DNA of 64,000 nucleotides from Protula sp. h YS-2021 (Eukaryota; Annelida; Polychaeta; Sabellida; Serpulidae). The notes under the pieces are model-generated. The model was not told the DNA's origin, ran no database searches, and saw nothing but the letters and a program-made list of their open reading frames with translations. The DNA lies in NCBI GenBank assembly GCA_949752745.1, contig OX457029.1, positions 44,564,500 through 44,628,499 on the forward strand. The letters run 5' to 3'. Positions 9,106 through 18,357 of this stretch are shown here, in pieces. Within the stretch, counting starts at the first letter, position 1. Each line of letters opens with the position of its first letter. Both the position numbers and the translations under genes were made by a program.

Positions 9106-9543
9106 TTAATAAAACAGTGGTTTATAATGTCTATATACAAAATCCTTTACAATAAAATCACCATCCTTTCTTTTTAATATATTCACAATATCAAACATAC
9201 TCTGACCTCGACCTCTATGCAATATATAATATACACAATAAAAACCACATGACGATGATATTGGCGTTTGTAATGAGATAGAATTATACATATAGTCATT
9301 TCTTAAAAACATGTCTAAACGATCATCGAGAGGGAACAGTCCATAAGAGTCAAAATATTCTACAGGGTCTTTATCATAATACACTGCCACCCAATGTTCT
9401 CCTGGTTCATCTTGATCGTCTGTGTTGATGACATAGGCGCCGCGTTGTAAAGACGGTAACTGGTCCATGGCAAACACACCTTGAAATAAGTCTTTAGTCA
9501 TGACATCATGACTCAATATGGCATCAATCTGCTTCGTGTTCAT
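9106..9543 (-). CDS. Adenain-like cysteine protease, left arm
   Basis: 145 residues, short compared with the ~200-residue adenovirus enzyme but with the complete catalytic order of that family (C5-type, also found in Polintons). GEHW has the catalytic His at about 50, YFDSYG the acidic residue at about 65, and SSSCGFYC the nucleophile Cys at about 99. The family matures capsid precursors, consistent with its location directly downstream of the capsid-like gene. Its ATG overlaps the capsid stop codon as ATGA (9540..9543), an arrangement that suggests termination-reinitiation or a spliced/subgenomic message. The protein is identical to the right-arm copy (12321..12758). Confidence 0.85.
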   Translation of the reverse strand: MNTKQIDAILSHDVMTKDLFQGVFAMDQLPSLQRGAYVINTDDQDEPGEHWVAVYYDKDPVEYFDSYGLFPLDDRLDMFLRNDYMYNSISLQTPISSSCGFYCVYYILHRGRGQSMFDIVNILKRKDGDFIVKDFVYRHYKPLFY

Positions 9544-10913
9544 GACTGGTAGTCGAATTGGATGCTGCGATTTGCACTGATCTCAATAATGTTGTCAAAT
9601 TCAGCATAGACAATGACATTGATGGTATGTTGCAAAGCTCTAGCAAAATTCATTTCTAGCCGCAAATTCCCATGCTTGATCAGGGGGAAATGATCATCGC
9701 CATCATAATCCGGTGTTAAGTCAAACGAAAATAAAGCATAACCTCTAGGCCAATCTTCCCGTTTTATAATGGAACTCTTCTCACCATTCAATCGATCAAA
9801 CGATTTGTAAAGCGTTTCAAAAGCGTCTAGGTATTTGTTCTGTGTACTATCAAGCTTGAGAGGTTTGGATAGAACTGGTTCACCATCCGTGTACAGTTGC
9901 ATATAGTCCAGATCAAAATGTTTGAAATCATATGGATTCCTCAATACTGATCCACCAAAAGCTTCATTATGAACCAGACCAATAACAATACGATTTGGTA
10001 ATTGACCCAAAAAGATGTTATCTTTCACAAAAGACTGAAATCCTGCTGGAATAGCCAAGACTTTACATTCTTTTCTAGTGATGATGATCTTGGCAGGACT
10101 TTTCATCAATGCATCTGTATGTCCTAACTGAATACCTGGACTCACCCTCACTTTGCGAATGGTTAAAAATGCCTCTTTCACTTCTACCTTATATGTATTA
10201 TCTGCAGCCATCAATACATAGTCATCTTTTTGTCTATGGAAACGCAATTTCAAACTGATGCCATTCGGAAGATAACGATCCTGCTCAAACAAATCTATCC
10301 TTAAACCACCTATGAGCATAACATCACGGCTAAGACGTGTATGCAAATAACGATGATGTAAACCATTGTTTCCTTGCTCAGCCAAGTCACCACCGTCGGC
10401 ATTGACATGAAACCCGGATACATATTGTTCATGATTAGGTCTTTTCACCTCATAACTATTCATTGACCCAGCAGTATCCTTGTACATGAGACGCATAGAG
10501 CGCTCAGAATGCAGACTTTCTTCCGAATCATGGATGAGATGAGAGATAATGCTGGTATAACCATGAGTATTGTTGCTATGCGAAACCAAACGATCATTCA
10601 GAAACAATTCAATATTAGACCATAACCCATTAAACACATCATTGATGCAAGAGACATTATCATCTGCGCCACAAGCTGTTCCATCAGCCTTTAGAATGCG
10701 GCATACAATATGAAGTTTGCTGTTCTTTAAATCTAGATATTCTTCTGTACTCGCAGGAATGTAGAATTCTATTGGAGCGCCTTCTCTAATACTTGTAAGT
10801 GGTTGATAGTCGACATTATAACTTTTCTCTACAGCAGTTTGCGTCGGTGGTACGTGAAACCATTCCAATGGAGAAAGACTGCATTCACACGAATGATTAT
10901 GAATGAGAGACAT
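9540..10913 (-). CDS. Capsid-like protein (F54H12.2-like family, probable double jelly-roll), left arm
   Basis: 457 residues from the ATG at 10913 (MSLIHNHS); the frame stays open to an ATG at 10961, but those extra 16 codons are read from the other arm across the palindrome centre and are probably an accident. Features typical of the family are visible: an N-terminal EFYIPASTEEYLDL strand region, the NDVFNGLWSNIELFLNDR block, MYKDTAG, HTRLSRDVM, FLGQLPNRIVIG, YALFSFDLTPD, and a C-terminal RLEMNFARALQ...VIVYAEFDN segment. Related proteins are common in invertebrate genomes next to Polinton-type polymerases. I infer a major-capsid-type role from the conserved layout and the neighbouring maturation protease; the fold needs a structure prediction. 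It is translationally coupled (ATGA) to the protease gene. Confidence 0.7.
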   Translation of the reverse strand: MSLIHNHSCECSLSPLEWFHVPPTQTAVEKSYNVDYQPLTSIREGAPIEFYIPASTEEYLDLKNSKLHIVCRILKADGTACGADDNVSCINDVFNGLWSNIELFLNDRLVSHSNNTHGYTSIISHLIHDSEESLHSERSMRLMYKDTAGSMNSYEVKRPNHEQYVSGFHVNADGGDLAEQGNNGLHHRYLHTRLSRDVMLIGGLRIDLFEQDRYLPNGISLKLRFHRQKDDYVLMAADNTYKVEVKEAFLTIRKVRVSPGIQLGHTDALMKSPAKIIITRKECKVLAIPAGFQSFVKDNIFLGQLPNRIVIGLVHNEAFGGSVLRNPYDFKHFDLDYMQLYTDGEPVLSKPLKLDSTQNKYLDAFETLYKSFDRLNGEKSSIIKREDWPRGYALFSFDLTPDYDGDDHFPLIKHGNLRLEMNFARALQHTINVIVYAEFDNIIEISANRSIQFDYQS

Positions 10914-10956
10914 GATTTCAAAAAATATCTTTGCGATATTTTTTGAAATCATGTCT
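10908..10956. other. Centre of symmetry of the palindrome
   Basis: The arms meet around a 5-bp unpaired spacer, TTTGC (10930..10934), flanked by AAAAAATATC and GATATTTTTT. The two capsid start codons are divergent, at 10913 (minus) and 10951 (plus), only 37 bp apart. No room is left for the ordinary capsid promoter, so the junction most likely removed sequence that lay upstream of the capsid gene in the parental element. Confidence 0.85.
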
Positions 10957-12324
10957 CTCATTCATAATCATTCGTGTGAATGCAGTCTTTCTCCATTGGA
11001 ATGGTTTCACGTACCACCGACGCAAACTGCTGTAGAGAAAAGTTATAATGTCGACTATCAACCACTTACAAGTATTAGAGAAGGCGCTCCAATAGAATTC
11101 TACATTCCTGCGAGTACAGAAGAATATCTAGATTTAAAGAACAGCAAACTTCATATTGTATGCCGCATTCTAAAGGCTGATGGAACAGCTTGTGGCGCAG
11201 ATGATAATGTCTCTTGCATCAATGATGTGTTTAATGGGTTATGGTCTAATATTGAATTGTTTCTGAATGATCGTTTGGTTTCGCATAGCAACAATACTCA
11301 TGGTTATACCAGCATTATCTCTCATCTCATCCATGATTCGGAAGAAAGTCTGCATTCTGAGCGCTCTATGCGTCTCATGTACAAGGATACTGCTGGGTCA
11401 ATGAATAGTTATGAGGTGAAAAGACCTAATCATGAACAATATGTATCCGGGTTTCATGTCAATGCCGACGGTGGTGACTTGGCTGAGCAAGGAAACAATG
11501 GTTTACATCATCGTTATTTGCATACACGTCTTAGCCGTGATGTTATGCTCATAGGTGGTTTAAGGATAGATTTGTTTGAGCAGGATCGTTATCTTCCGAA
11601 TGGCATCAGTTTGAAATTGCGTTTCCATAGACAAAAAGATGACTATGTATTGATGGCTGCAGATAATACATATAAGGTAGAAGTGAAAGAGGCATTTTTA
11701 ACCATTCGCAAAGTGAGGGTGAGTCCAGGTATTCAGTTAGGACATACAGATGCATTGATGAAAAGTCCTGCCAAGATCATCATCACTAGAAAAGAATGTA
11801 AAGTCTTGGCTATTCCAGCAGGATTTCAGTCTTTTGTGAAAGATAACATCTTTTTGGGTCAATTACCAAATCGTATTGTTATTGGTCTGGTTCATAATGA
11901 AGCTTTTGGTGGATCAGTATTGAGGAATCCATATGATTTCAAACATTTTGATCTGGACTATATGCAACTGTACACGGATGGTGAACCAGTTCTATCCAAA
12001 CCTCTCAAGCTTGATAGTACACAGAACAAATACCTAGACGCTTTTGAAACGCTTTACAAATCGTTTGATCGATTGAATGGTGAGAAGAGTTCCATTATAA
12101 AACGGGAAGATTGGCCTAGAGGTTATGCTTTATTTTCGTTTGACTTAACACCGGATTATGATGGCGATGATCATTTCCCCCTGATCAAGCATGGGAATTT
12201 GCGGCTAGAAATGAATTTTGCTAGAGCTTTGCAACATACCATCAATGTCATTGTCTATGCTGAATTTGACAACATTATTGAGATCAGTGCAAATCGCAGC
12301 ATCCAATTCGACTACCAGTCATGA
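10951..12324 (+). CDS. Capsid-like protein (F54H12.2-like family), right arm
   Basis: Mirror copy of the gene at 9540..10913, with an identical 457-residue protein from MSLIHNHS. The frame extends upstream to an ATG at 10903 that lies in the left arm; this extension differs by one residue from its counterpart only because of the asymmetric centre. It ends with ATGA shared with the protease start at 12321. Both copies are intact, so dosage is doubled if either is expressed. Confidence 0.7.
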   Translation: MSLIHNHSCECSLSPLEWFHVPPTQTAVEKSYNVDYQPLTSIREGAPIEFYIPASTEEYLDLKNSKLHIVCRILKADGTACGADDNVSCINDVFNGLWSNIELFLNDRLVSHSNNTHGYTSIISHLIHDSEESLHSERSMRLMYKDTAGSMNSYEVKRPNHEQYVSGFHVNADGGDLAEQGNNGLHHRYLHTRLSRDVMLIGGLRIDLFEQDRYLPNGISLKLRFHRQKDDYVLMAADNTYKVEVKEAFLTIRKVRVSPGIQLGHTDALMKSPAKIIITRKECKVLAIPAGFQSFVKDNIFLGQLPNRIVIGLVHNEAFGGSVLRNPYDFKHFDLDYMQLYTDGEPVLSKPLKLDSTQNKYLDAFETLYKSFDRLNGEKSSIIKREDWPRGYALFSFDLTPDYDGDDHFPLIKHGNLRLEMNFARALQHTINVIVYAEFDNIIEISANRSIQFDYQS

Positions 12325-12758
12325 ACACGAAGCAGATTGATGCCATATTGAGTCATGATGTCATGACTAAAGACTTATTTCAAGGTGTGTTTGCCATGGA
12401 CCAGTTACCGTCTTTACAACGCGGCGCCTATGTCATCAACACAGACGATCAAGATGAACCAGGAGAACATTGGGTGGCAGTGTATTATGATAAAGACCCT
12501 GTAGAATATTTTGACTCTTATGGACTGTTCCCTCTCGATGATCGTTTAGACATGTTTTTAAGAAATGACTATATGTATAATTCTATCTCATTACAAACGC
12601 CAATATCATCGTCATGTGGTTTTTATTGTGTATATTATATATTGCATAGAGGTCGAGGTCAGAGTATGTTTGATATTGTGAATATATTAAAAAGAAAGGA
12701 TGGTGATTTTATTGTAAAGGATTTTGTATATAGACATTATAAACCACTGTTTTATTAA
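12321..12758 (+). CDS. Adenain-like cysteine protease, right arm
   Basis: 145 residues, identical to the left-arm protease. Catalytic His (GEHW, about 50), Asp (FDSYG, about 65) and Cys (SSSCGFYC, about 99) are all present. Overlaps the capsid stop by four bases and is followed by the TTGTTGTTTTATTAATG repeat region. Confidence 0.85.
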   Translation: MNTKQIDAILSHDVMTKDLFQGVFAMDQLPSLQRGAYVINTDDQDEPGEHWVAVYYDKDPVEYFDSYGLFPLDDRLDMFLRNDYMYNSISLQTPISSSCGFYCVYYILHRGRGQSMFDIVNILKRKDGDFIVKDFVYRHYKPLFY

Positions 12759-12892
12759 TGTTGTTGTTTTATTAATGTTGTTGTTTTTATTAATGTTGTT
12801 GTTTTATTAATGTTGTTATTGTAGTAGTTAAGTTGTAGTTAAGTTGTTATATTAGTTAAGTTGTTGTTATATTAGTTAAGTTGTTGTTGTTA
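12759..12892. repeat. TTG-rich / TTTTATTAATG repeats downstream of protease, right arm
   Basis: Mirror image of 8975..9105. Short repeats of TGTTGTTTTATTAATGT and ATTAGTTAAGTTGT; no coding capacity. Confidence 0.6.
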
Positions 12893-12932
12893 AATAAAAC
12901 AACCCAAGTTTCAAACAACTGTCTTGTTTATT
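12893..12932. terminator. Convergent poly(A) signals, right arm
   Basis: AATAAA at 12893..12898 serves the plus-strand capsid-protease unit. TTTATT at 12927..12932 is AATAAA on the minus strand for the small-gene cluster. This is the mirror of 8932..8971. Confidence 0.55.
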
Positions 12933-13197
12933 GTGTTCTATTTACAAATTCTTAACTACAAACACTATTTACAAAGTTTACCAACACTATTTACAAACTC
13001 TTAACTACAAACGCTATTTACACTATTTACAAATTCTTAACTACAAATTCTATTTACACTATTTACAAACTTTTATTTACAAACTTTTATTTACACTATT
13101 TACAAACTTTTATTTACAAATTCTATTTACAAAGTTATCAAACACTATTTACAAACTCTTAACTACAAAGTCTATTTACAAAGTTTACAAAGTCTAT
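12933..13197. repeat. CTATTTACAAA-type tandem array, right arm
   Basis: Reverse complement of the TTTGTAAATAG array at 8667..8931, and identical in length. It forms the 3' region of the minus-strand small-gene cluster. Confidence 0.75.
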
Positions 13198-13442
13198 TTA
13201 CAATCACATTCATTTTTCAATACATTCATCAATGCATGCCATTCATTAGAATCTAAATTGATATAGGTATCATAGACATTACATCCGTGTTTGTAAATGC
13301 TATGAAAGCTTACATAACGCACATCACCAAACTTTATCACTTTAGCAGTTTCATGTTCAGACAGTTTCAGTTCATATCCTTCTTCATTTATGTCCATCAC
13401 GCGTATATGTTGTGTTAACTCAATGGATTTGGTACCCCGCAT
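13194..13442 (-). CDS. Small protein, fourth gene of PC4-like cluster, right arm
   Basis: 82 residues from the ATG at 13442, identical to the left-arm copy. The open frame begins upstream at 13583 inside the preceding gene, so the internal Met is preferred. It ends with the INLDSNEWHALMNVL segment that resembles the closing strand and helix of PC4-type proteins. Function not recognised. Confidence 0.55.
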   Translation of the reverse strand: MRGTKSIELTQHIRVMDINEEGYELKLSEHETAKVIKFGDVRYVSFHSIYKHGCNVYDTYINLDSNEWHALMNVLKNECDCK

Positions 13443-13467
13443 AAGTTGTATTCCTTCCTCTTTGAAT

Positions 13468-13821
13468 TCAAGCGTCAGGTTCTTTCCAATCCAATGCTTG
13501 CAACAGCGCGTTCCATTCCACTGTGCTGAGGGTGATGATGTCGTAGTTTTCTGTAAGCTCGTCATGTTGGCGAAATTGTACAAACACGTCTAGACCGTTC
13601 TCAGTCACACGCACTTCTAATTCATTTGAGACTGCTAGGAGAAAGCCAGGTATTCTCAACTTGTCTAGATGATCCTTCAACACGGATTGGTCATCAAGCG
13701 ATAGGACGAGATACTGTCCAAAATGTCGTAGCACAATGTCATCACATAAGTTTCTCATGTATGAGAACCCATATGTCATGGGTTCATAATCCATCAAATA
13801 GTCGTCTTCCATCTCGTTCAT
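13468..13821 (-). CDS. Small acidic protein, third gene of PC4-like cluster, right arm
   Basis: 117 residues, identical to the left-arm product. Acidic N-terminus, strand-rich middle, and the IITLSTVEWNALLQAL ending shared with its neighbours. It starts 5 bp after the preceding stop and ends 25 bp before the next inferred start. Confidence 0.65.
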   Translation of the reverse strand: MNEMEDDYLMDYEPMTYGFSYMRNLCDDIVLRHFGQYLVLSLDDQSVLKDHLDKLRIPGFLLAVSNELEVRVTENGLDVFVQFRQHDELTENYDIITLSTVEWNALLQALDWKEPDA

Positions 13822-13826
13822 GTATT

Positions 13827-14201
13827 TTATACTCGGATGATGTCGAACAGTGGATGTTGTATAGCTTCTAGGAATCGTAGGACTGCGCGCCAGTTCTTGA
13901 TATTAAAGAAGATCAACTGTGCATAGGGTGTATCTGGCACAACTCCCTTATAATCCTTTGGATAATCCTGTAAAAGATTTCTACAGAATGTCACACGTAT
14001 CTTAGAATCATATTCAGCCACCGTCACTTCCAGTTTATTTTCAAGTCTGCGTTTAAACCCAGGTTCAAGCGGTATGTTTTTAAAGTCTTTCCACACTTCA
14101 GGTTTAAACCGATAAGCAGAAATTCTCTGAGAACCCATCATCACTTCATTCCTCTCATTAACTTTAAGGTAAACACCATCGTCCAACATGAGTGCATTCA
14201 T
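13827..14201 (-). CDS. Small protein, second gene of PC4-like cluster, right arm
   Basis: 124 residues, identical to the left-arm product; function not recognised. The C-terminal strand, Trp and helix pattern (LIFFNIKNWRAVLRFLEAI) suggests a distant relation to the PC4-like first gene. It is 13 bp downstream of that gene on the same strand. Confidence 0.65.
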   Translation of the reverse strand: MNALMLDDGVYLKVNERNEVMMGSQRISAYRFKPEVWKDFKNIPLEPGFKRRLENKLEVTVAEYDSKIRVTFCRNLLQDYPKDYKGVVPDTPYAQLIFFNIKNWRAVLRFLEAIQHPLFDIIRV

Positions 14202-14214
14202 GATGATTACCTTG

Positions 14215-14565
14215 TTATGACTTGTCGTCTTGTCTGCGAAGCCTTTTATCCACTTCTTTCACCTGCTTCTTCATCATTTTCCATTCAGGTATTGTCAGCA
14301 AGATACCCTTTTTCGTTGGACGGTTTTTTCCAGTCCCCTCATCTCTGAGGTATTTGCGAATGTTTACCACACCTTCATTACTTTGTTTCATAATCTTGAT
14401 ATACTTTCCATTGCCTAGAGAAAGCATTCCATCCCACGACTGTGGTGTTGGTGCTATCTCCACTTTTAATTTCTTGATGGTAGTATCAGGATGTTTCACA
14501 TTCATGTCTTTGACTGTATCAGCAAGAGTATCCATATCCGTTGTTGCAGATCTTTTCCTATTCAT
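14215..14565 (-). CDS. PC4/Sub1-like ssDNA-binding protein, right arm
   Basis: 116 residues, identical to the left-arm copy. The domain at about 48-110 follows the PC4/Sub1 ssDNA-binding layout (GKYIKIMKQ, VVNIRKYL, KKGILLTIPEW, final helix). It is preceded by a TATA box at 14620..14627 that overlaps the polymerase stop codon, and leads the four-gene cluster. Confidence 0.8.
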   Translation of the reverse strand: MNRKRSATTDMDTLADTVKDMNVKHPDTTIKKLKVEIAPTPQSWDGMLSLGNGKYIKIMKQSNEGVVNIRKYLRDEGTGKNRPTKKGILLTIPEWKMMKKQVKEVDKRLRRQDDKS

Positions 14566-14619
14566 GTTGACGCTTCAGTGTTCACACCTCAACTAACTCT
14601 AAAGTTGAAGTGTTTCCCC

Positions 14620-14627
14620 CTTATATA
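14620..14627 (-). promoter_or_regulatory. TATA box of the PC4-like cluster, right arm (overlaps polymerase stop)
   Basis: CTTATATA on the plus strand is TATATAAG on the minus strand, the mirror of 7237..7244. It overlaps the polymerase TAA at 14621..14623. Confidence 0.5.
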
Positions 14628-17600
14628 CTGTAATGTCCATGCGCCAAAGTGGAATAGCCATCACTCATTACATATCGCTTGTCATCAAAGGGAGAGAGAG
14701 CCACTTTCCTCAACTTCTCCGAGAAGATCTGGTGGTCATGACTTCGAATAATGTGTCCTGTGGTCATCGTTTGCGTTTGGTTGAACAAACTGTCTTTATA
14801 CTGCTGATGTTTCATCCGTCTTTGACACGCGCGAGTGATGCCTTTGGCCGTACGTTTTTCTTTCCCACCATATATCATACTGTACATTTTTGGTCGAAGT
14901 CCAACAAACTCTTCTATGGGAATGCCCACCGTCTCATCTTTCATTTTCCCAAGCACTTTCTTGTTCACGTTGGAATGTAGGAAATGATCTGGGGGATAGT
15001 CACTTGTGTCGAACAAGTCGGCATCTTCCTGCATGTCTTTGTAGATATCGTCCGTTTCTATGTCATAACATAGACTGTCGGTGTCGCTGAACAACAGCTT
15101 AGCGTTGGGATACTTGGTCATGATGTAGTTGTAATGAAAGTGGAACATGAGCACCTTGCTGAGGTCGAGAATGGTGAAACCAACTTGAATGGGTTTATCC
15201 AGAAGCAGATCCACTTTGCGCAAATGTACCGCGGTCAAATCTTCGTTGAAAATTCTAAATTTGTGGAAGGAAGGTTTGGCCACAAGTTTCTTGAACCGCT
15301 TTTCCTGGTGAACAAGTTCCACATTCATGCGTTTTCTGACATTTTCCATGGTTTTGCCAAACACAGAGTTGTTCATCAGTTTGAAAAAGTCTTTCTCAAA
15401 CGGGTTCTTAGCCAACTTTCTCTTTTCCGTGTTCAAGGAGATGTATTTTGCCAACCATTTGCTCTGTGCAAACATGATGGCACGATGCACCTTCGTGACT
15501 TTCAATCCCAGTGAGACATATTGCTGTAAATTTCTATAATGAAGTACATATTTCTTCTTGTCACACAAGTTGGGAATGAGCTTTTCACTAGGCTTGCTTT
15601 TCATGTTTAGATCTTTCCGTAGCTTCTGACTATGCTCTGATAATTCTCCCACTTTCACACATTTCCGTTCTGGAGCCACTGGATAGTGATTATGATGATT
15701 ATGAATGGATTGTGGGTATTCCAAATCCACTTCTAAAATGTATCCAATCTCATCATCTTCATCCACATCCATAAAGTCAATGGATTCTGGCTCGCTCACC
15801 CACATAAATCCACTTTCCGGCATGCTTTGCGACATAGCCCAGCCATACAAGTTGTTTGCATCCAGGTACGTCAAGTAGTTGGTCGGTTTCAAGGGATCGT
15901 AATCTGCTACGTAGGGGTTATTTGCTTTCGCATACTTGTGTGTGATGACAGATATTCCTCCACGTAGACCTTGTTCAACCATTTGGTACATGTCAATGTC
16001 GTTGATCAATTCCAATTTCACCTTTGTCGCTTTCAACATGGCATCCCACGACAGTCCTGGCGCTGTATAGTAGTGAGCAGGATCTAATTCATACGTGTTG
16101 AGACATACGTGACGAAAGTTTTCAAACACGTCAGCCAGCAACAACACATCTGATTTCAGGTATAGGTCATGGTATTCACCAAATGTAGTACACTGGAATG
16201 TCTCCCACACCTTCTGCGCATGCGCATAATCCTCATCGCTAATGCCTTCTTCACTGAGCAGACTGTAAAACTTGTCCTTGGACGGCAGTTGTGTTTCAGC
16301 AAACTTGGATGTCTCATCCACGTAATCATAAGGGTACACTCCCTTTCTCAACAGTAAATCTTGTTGGTCACTATCGTGAATGTGTGACGTCATGTTATGA
16401 AAGTTGTCTTTCCCTTCTGCTGCCAGGTTGGATACCAGCTTCTGTAGAGAAGTACTCATGAACTGAAAGCTGTCTGTAAATTTCAGATTGCTCATGGTGA
16501 ATGCAATATATTTCTCAACGGTGTTGGGAATGACTGTAATCGTCTCATTTTTGAACTTTCCAATTTCTTCCATGATCAAATGGCTGTCATAGCCTCGTAA
16601 ATTGTGGAAAAAGACAGGAATGATGAAAGAATCTTCAACATCCTGCTGATCCTTTCGAAATCGGAATTGCAAATTGCATTGACTATGTGCAGCTCCGCGG
16701 TATTTGCCATTGATATGGTCATGATCTCTCACATGATCTGCTCCTAGAGGCTCATGACAAATGTAACAATCTGTGGCGTTCTTATAATGCTCTTCATCTT
16801 CATGAGTCATCACCATTTTCTTTGGCTGTAGCAAGCCATGCACAATACGATCACGCTCATTCACCATATGGTCTAAAAAGACTTTCACAGCATTATCTCC
16901 TCGATATACGACTGGAGCACGTGTATCATACTGGCTGACAACCACATAGGCAAAGCTGTTTGGACGATGATGCTGATACTTGTCTCCTTCATGTTTTTTC
17001 GTGAAACATTCAAAGTCTGCATAAATGACAAACGGCACTCGCTGTTGTTTGGCTACATTCTTGAACTTGATGAAGGGTTCCTTGGGGAATGATAAACGTT
17101 GTGCTCCATGCTTGTCACACACTTCATGATGCTTGTCTAAAAGATCTTGTCGCATAAACCCATGAAGACAGTTGAAACAATAAAATATTGCATTCTGACG
17201 CTTTGTTCGATAAGCCATCAGTCTGCTGAAATTCTTGATGAGGCAGTAATGTCTTGTCTTGTCATTACTAATCAAAAGCAAATTGATTTCTCTCGCGCTG
17301 GTGTTTCGACTGAGTTGTATCGGAACAACTACATCATGTTCATATCCAAACACGTTAATAGACACATCATTCTCCTTTTCAAACTTTGGAATGTCTGTAA
17401 TCGGTGTTGGAAATGTCATGCCTTCCACCTTCAATTCGTTCTCAAATAGCTTGTATTGATGCACACGCTCTGGGTTTGCATTTGTTGAAGGGTGAAGGTG
17501 AGCCAGTACAGACCATAAGAAACATTTGTTGTCTTTATTCTGAATGTTTAACACAGCCTTTGTAGTCTTTACTTTCTTCGGTAGTGGGATAAAACTGCTC

Positions 17601-18298
17601 GCTTCCAATGGCGCTGACGTAGCTGTATGCACTTCAATGAATAATATGTTATCCAACACCCAACCAGAACCTTGTCGCTCATGTTCATCAAACCTGGTAA
17701 ACAATTCTTTATAGGCTTCTGGCAAGTCCTTCTCAATATCTGTTGGATTGTATGCTGCATATGTTGGACTACTGATGAAGGCATTATCCATCTGTTCTAC
17801 CATCACGCCTTCAACATTTGGTGTCATTTTCTTGAAGCGTGCATGTACCACAATGTACCATTTCATGCCATGGTTTAACGTCTCTAGCAAATGTCTCTTA
17901 ATCCGGTTCTCTTGTTGTCGCATTTCAAGTAGCAAATCCGATCCATCTTCAGGCTCAAACCGCCTTTCCTGTGCGTTTTCACCAAGACTCACTCTTCTGC
18001 CTCTGCCTACTTGTCCTGTCTCTTTCTTTCTTTGTTCTTCATGAGACACATTTTCCATCTCATCACATGCATGTGTCTCAAATGCATCCAAAGAGGAAAA
18101 TATCTTGGCGCATTTACAGCAGAGGACTGGATCAGGTCTTTCAACACCATCTTGTACGGTCTTTCGTCTCTTGGCTTCAATCTGCTCAACAAGCTCTTCA
18201 TGAGCACGTTTCATCCTAGCTGGTTTGCATGTATGTGTCACGAACACTTCCAGAGATGGAAATGTCACATCACAATCATGACAGTAGACTGGTGCCAT
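14621..18298 (-). CDS. Protein-primed-type family B DNA polymerase with zinc fingers and HNH-like insert, right arm (intact)
   Basis: 1225 residues, uninterrupted. Order of domains: two C2H2-like fingers (about 6-24 CHDC...HTC and 60-78 CCKC...HAC); a conserved N-terminal segment with NIQNKDNKCFLWSVLAHLHP near 252-275; a third Cys/His cluster near 374-395 (YCFNC...HHEVC); ExoI at about 428-430 (YADFECF); an endonuclease VII-like zinc/HNH region at about 508-550 (CYICHEPL...DHDHINGKYRG...CN); ExoII near 565-575 (HNLRGYDSH); ExoIII near 713-722 (YLKSDVLLLADVF); motif A near 811 (DANNLYGWAMS); motif B near 975 (NSVFGKTMENV); motif C near 1069 (FSDTDSL). This is the Polinton/adintovirus-type architecture, so it is expected to replicate the element from a protein primer at the AG termini. 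All exonuclease and polymerase acidic residues are present. It has a TATA box and MARE-like sites upstream, and is the only intact polymerase in the palindrome. Confidence 0.92.
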   Translation of the reverse strand: MAPVYCHDCDVTFPSLEVFVTHTCKPARMKRAHEELVEQIEAKRRKTVQDGVERPDPVLCCKCAKIFSSLDAFETHACDEMENVSHEEQRKKETGQVGRGRRVSLGENAQERRFEPEDGSDLLLEMRQQENRIKRHLLETLNHGMKWYIVVHARFKKMTPNVEGVMVEQMDNAFISSPTYAAYNPTDIEKDLPEAYKELFTRFDEHERQGSGWVLDNILFIEVHTATSAPLEASSFIPLPKKVKTTKAVLNIQNKDNKCFLWSVLAHLHPSTNANPERVHQYKLFENELKVEGMTFPTPITDIPKFEKENDVSINVFGYEHDVVVPIQLSRNTSAREINLLLISNDKTRHYCLIKNFSRLMAYRTKRQNAIFYCFNCLHGFMRQDLLDKHHEVCDKHGAQRLSFPKEPFIKFKNVAKQQRVPFVIYADFECFTKKHEGDKYQHHRPNSFAYVVVSQYDTRAPVVYRGDNAVKVFLDHMVNERDRIVHGLLQPKKMVMTHEDEEHYKNATDCYICHEPLGADHVRDHDHINGKYRGAAHSQCNLQFRFRKDQQDVEDSFIIPVFFHNLRGYDSHLIMEEIGKFKNETITVIPNTVEKYIAFTMSNLKFTDSFQFMSTSLQKLVSNLAAEGKDNFHNMTSHIHDSDQQDLLLRKGVYPYDYVDETSKFAETQLPSKDKFYSLLSEEGISDEDYAHAQKVWETFQCTTFGEYHDLYLKSDVLLLADVFENFRHVCLNTYELDPAHYYTAPGLSWDAMLKATKVKLELINDIDMYQMVEQGLRGGISVITHKYAKANNPYVADYDPLKPTNYLTYLDANNLYGWAMSQSMPESGFMWVSEPESIDFMDVDEDDEIGYILEVDLEYPQSIHNHHNHYPVAPERKCVKVGELSEHSQKLRKDLNMKSKPSEKLIPNLCDKKKYVLHYRNLQQYVSLGLKVTKVHRAIMFAQSKWLAKYISLNTEKRKLAKNPFEKDFFKLMNNSVFGKTMENVRKRMNVELVHQEKRFKKLVAKPSFHKFRIFNEDLTAVHLRKVDLLLDKPIQVGFTILDLSKVLMFHFHYNYIMTKYPNAKLLFSDTDSLCYDIETDDIYKDMQEDADLFDTSDYPPDHFLHSNVNKKVLGKMKDETVGIPIEEFVGLRPKMYSMIYGGKEKRTAKGITRACQRRMKHQQYKDSLFNQTQTMTTGHIIRSHDHQIFSEKLRKVALSPFDDKRYVMSDGYSTLAHGHYSI

Positions 18299-18357
18299 CG
18301 TTGTTGTCTCTTCAACTGCTAGAACTGAAATGAAGTAAAATACACGTTTTACTCTTC

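Noticed and set aside
10914..10961. 16-codon N-terminal extension of the capsid-like protein
   Set aside because: It is encoded across the palindrome centre from the other arm and would not exist in a non-palindromic parent.
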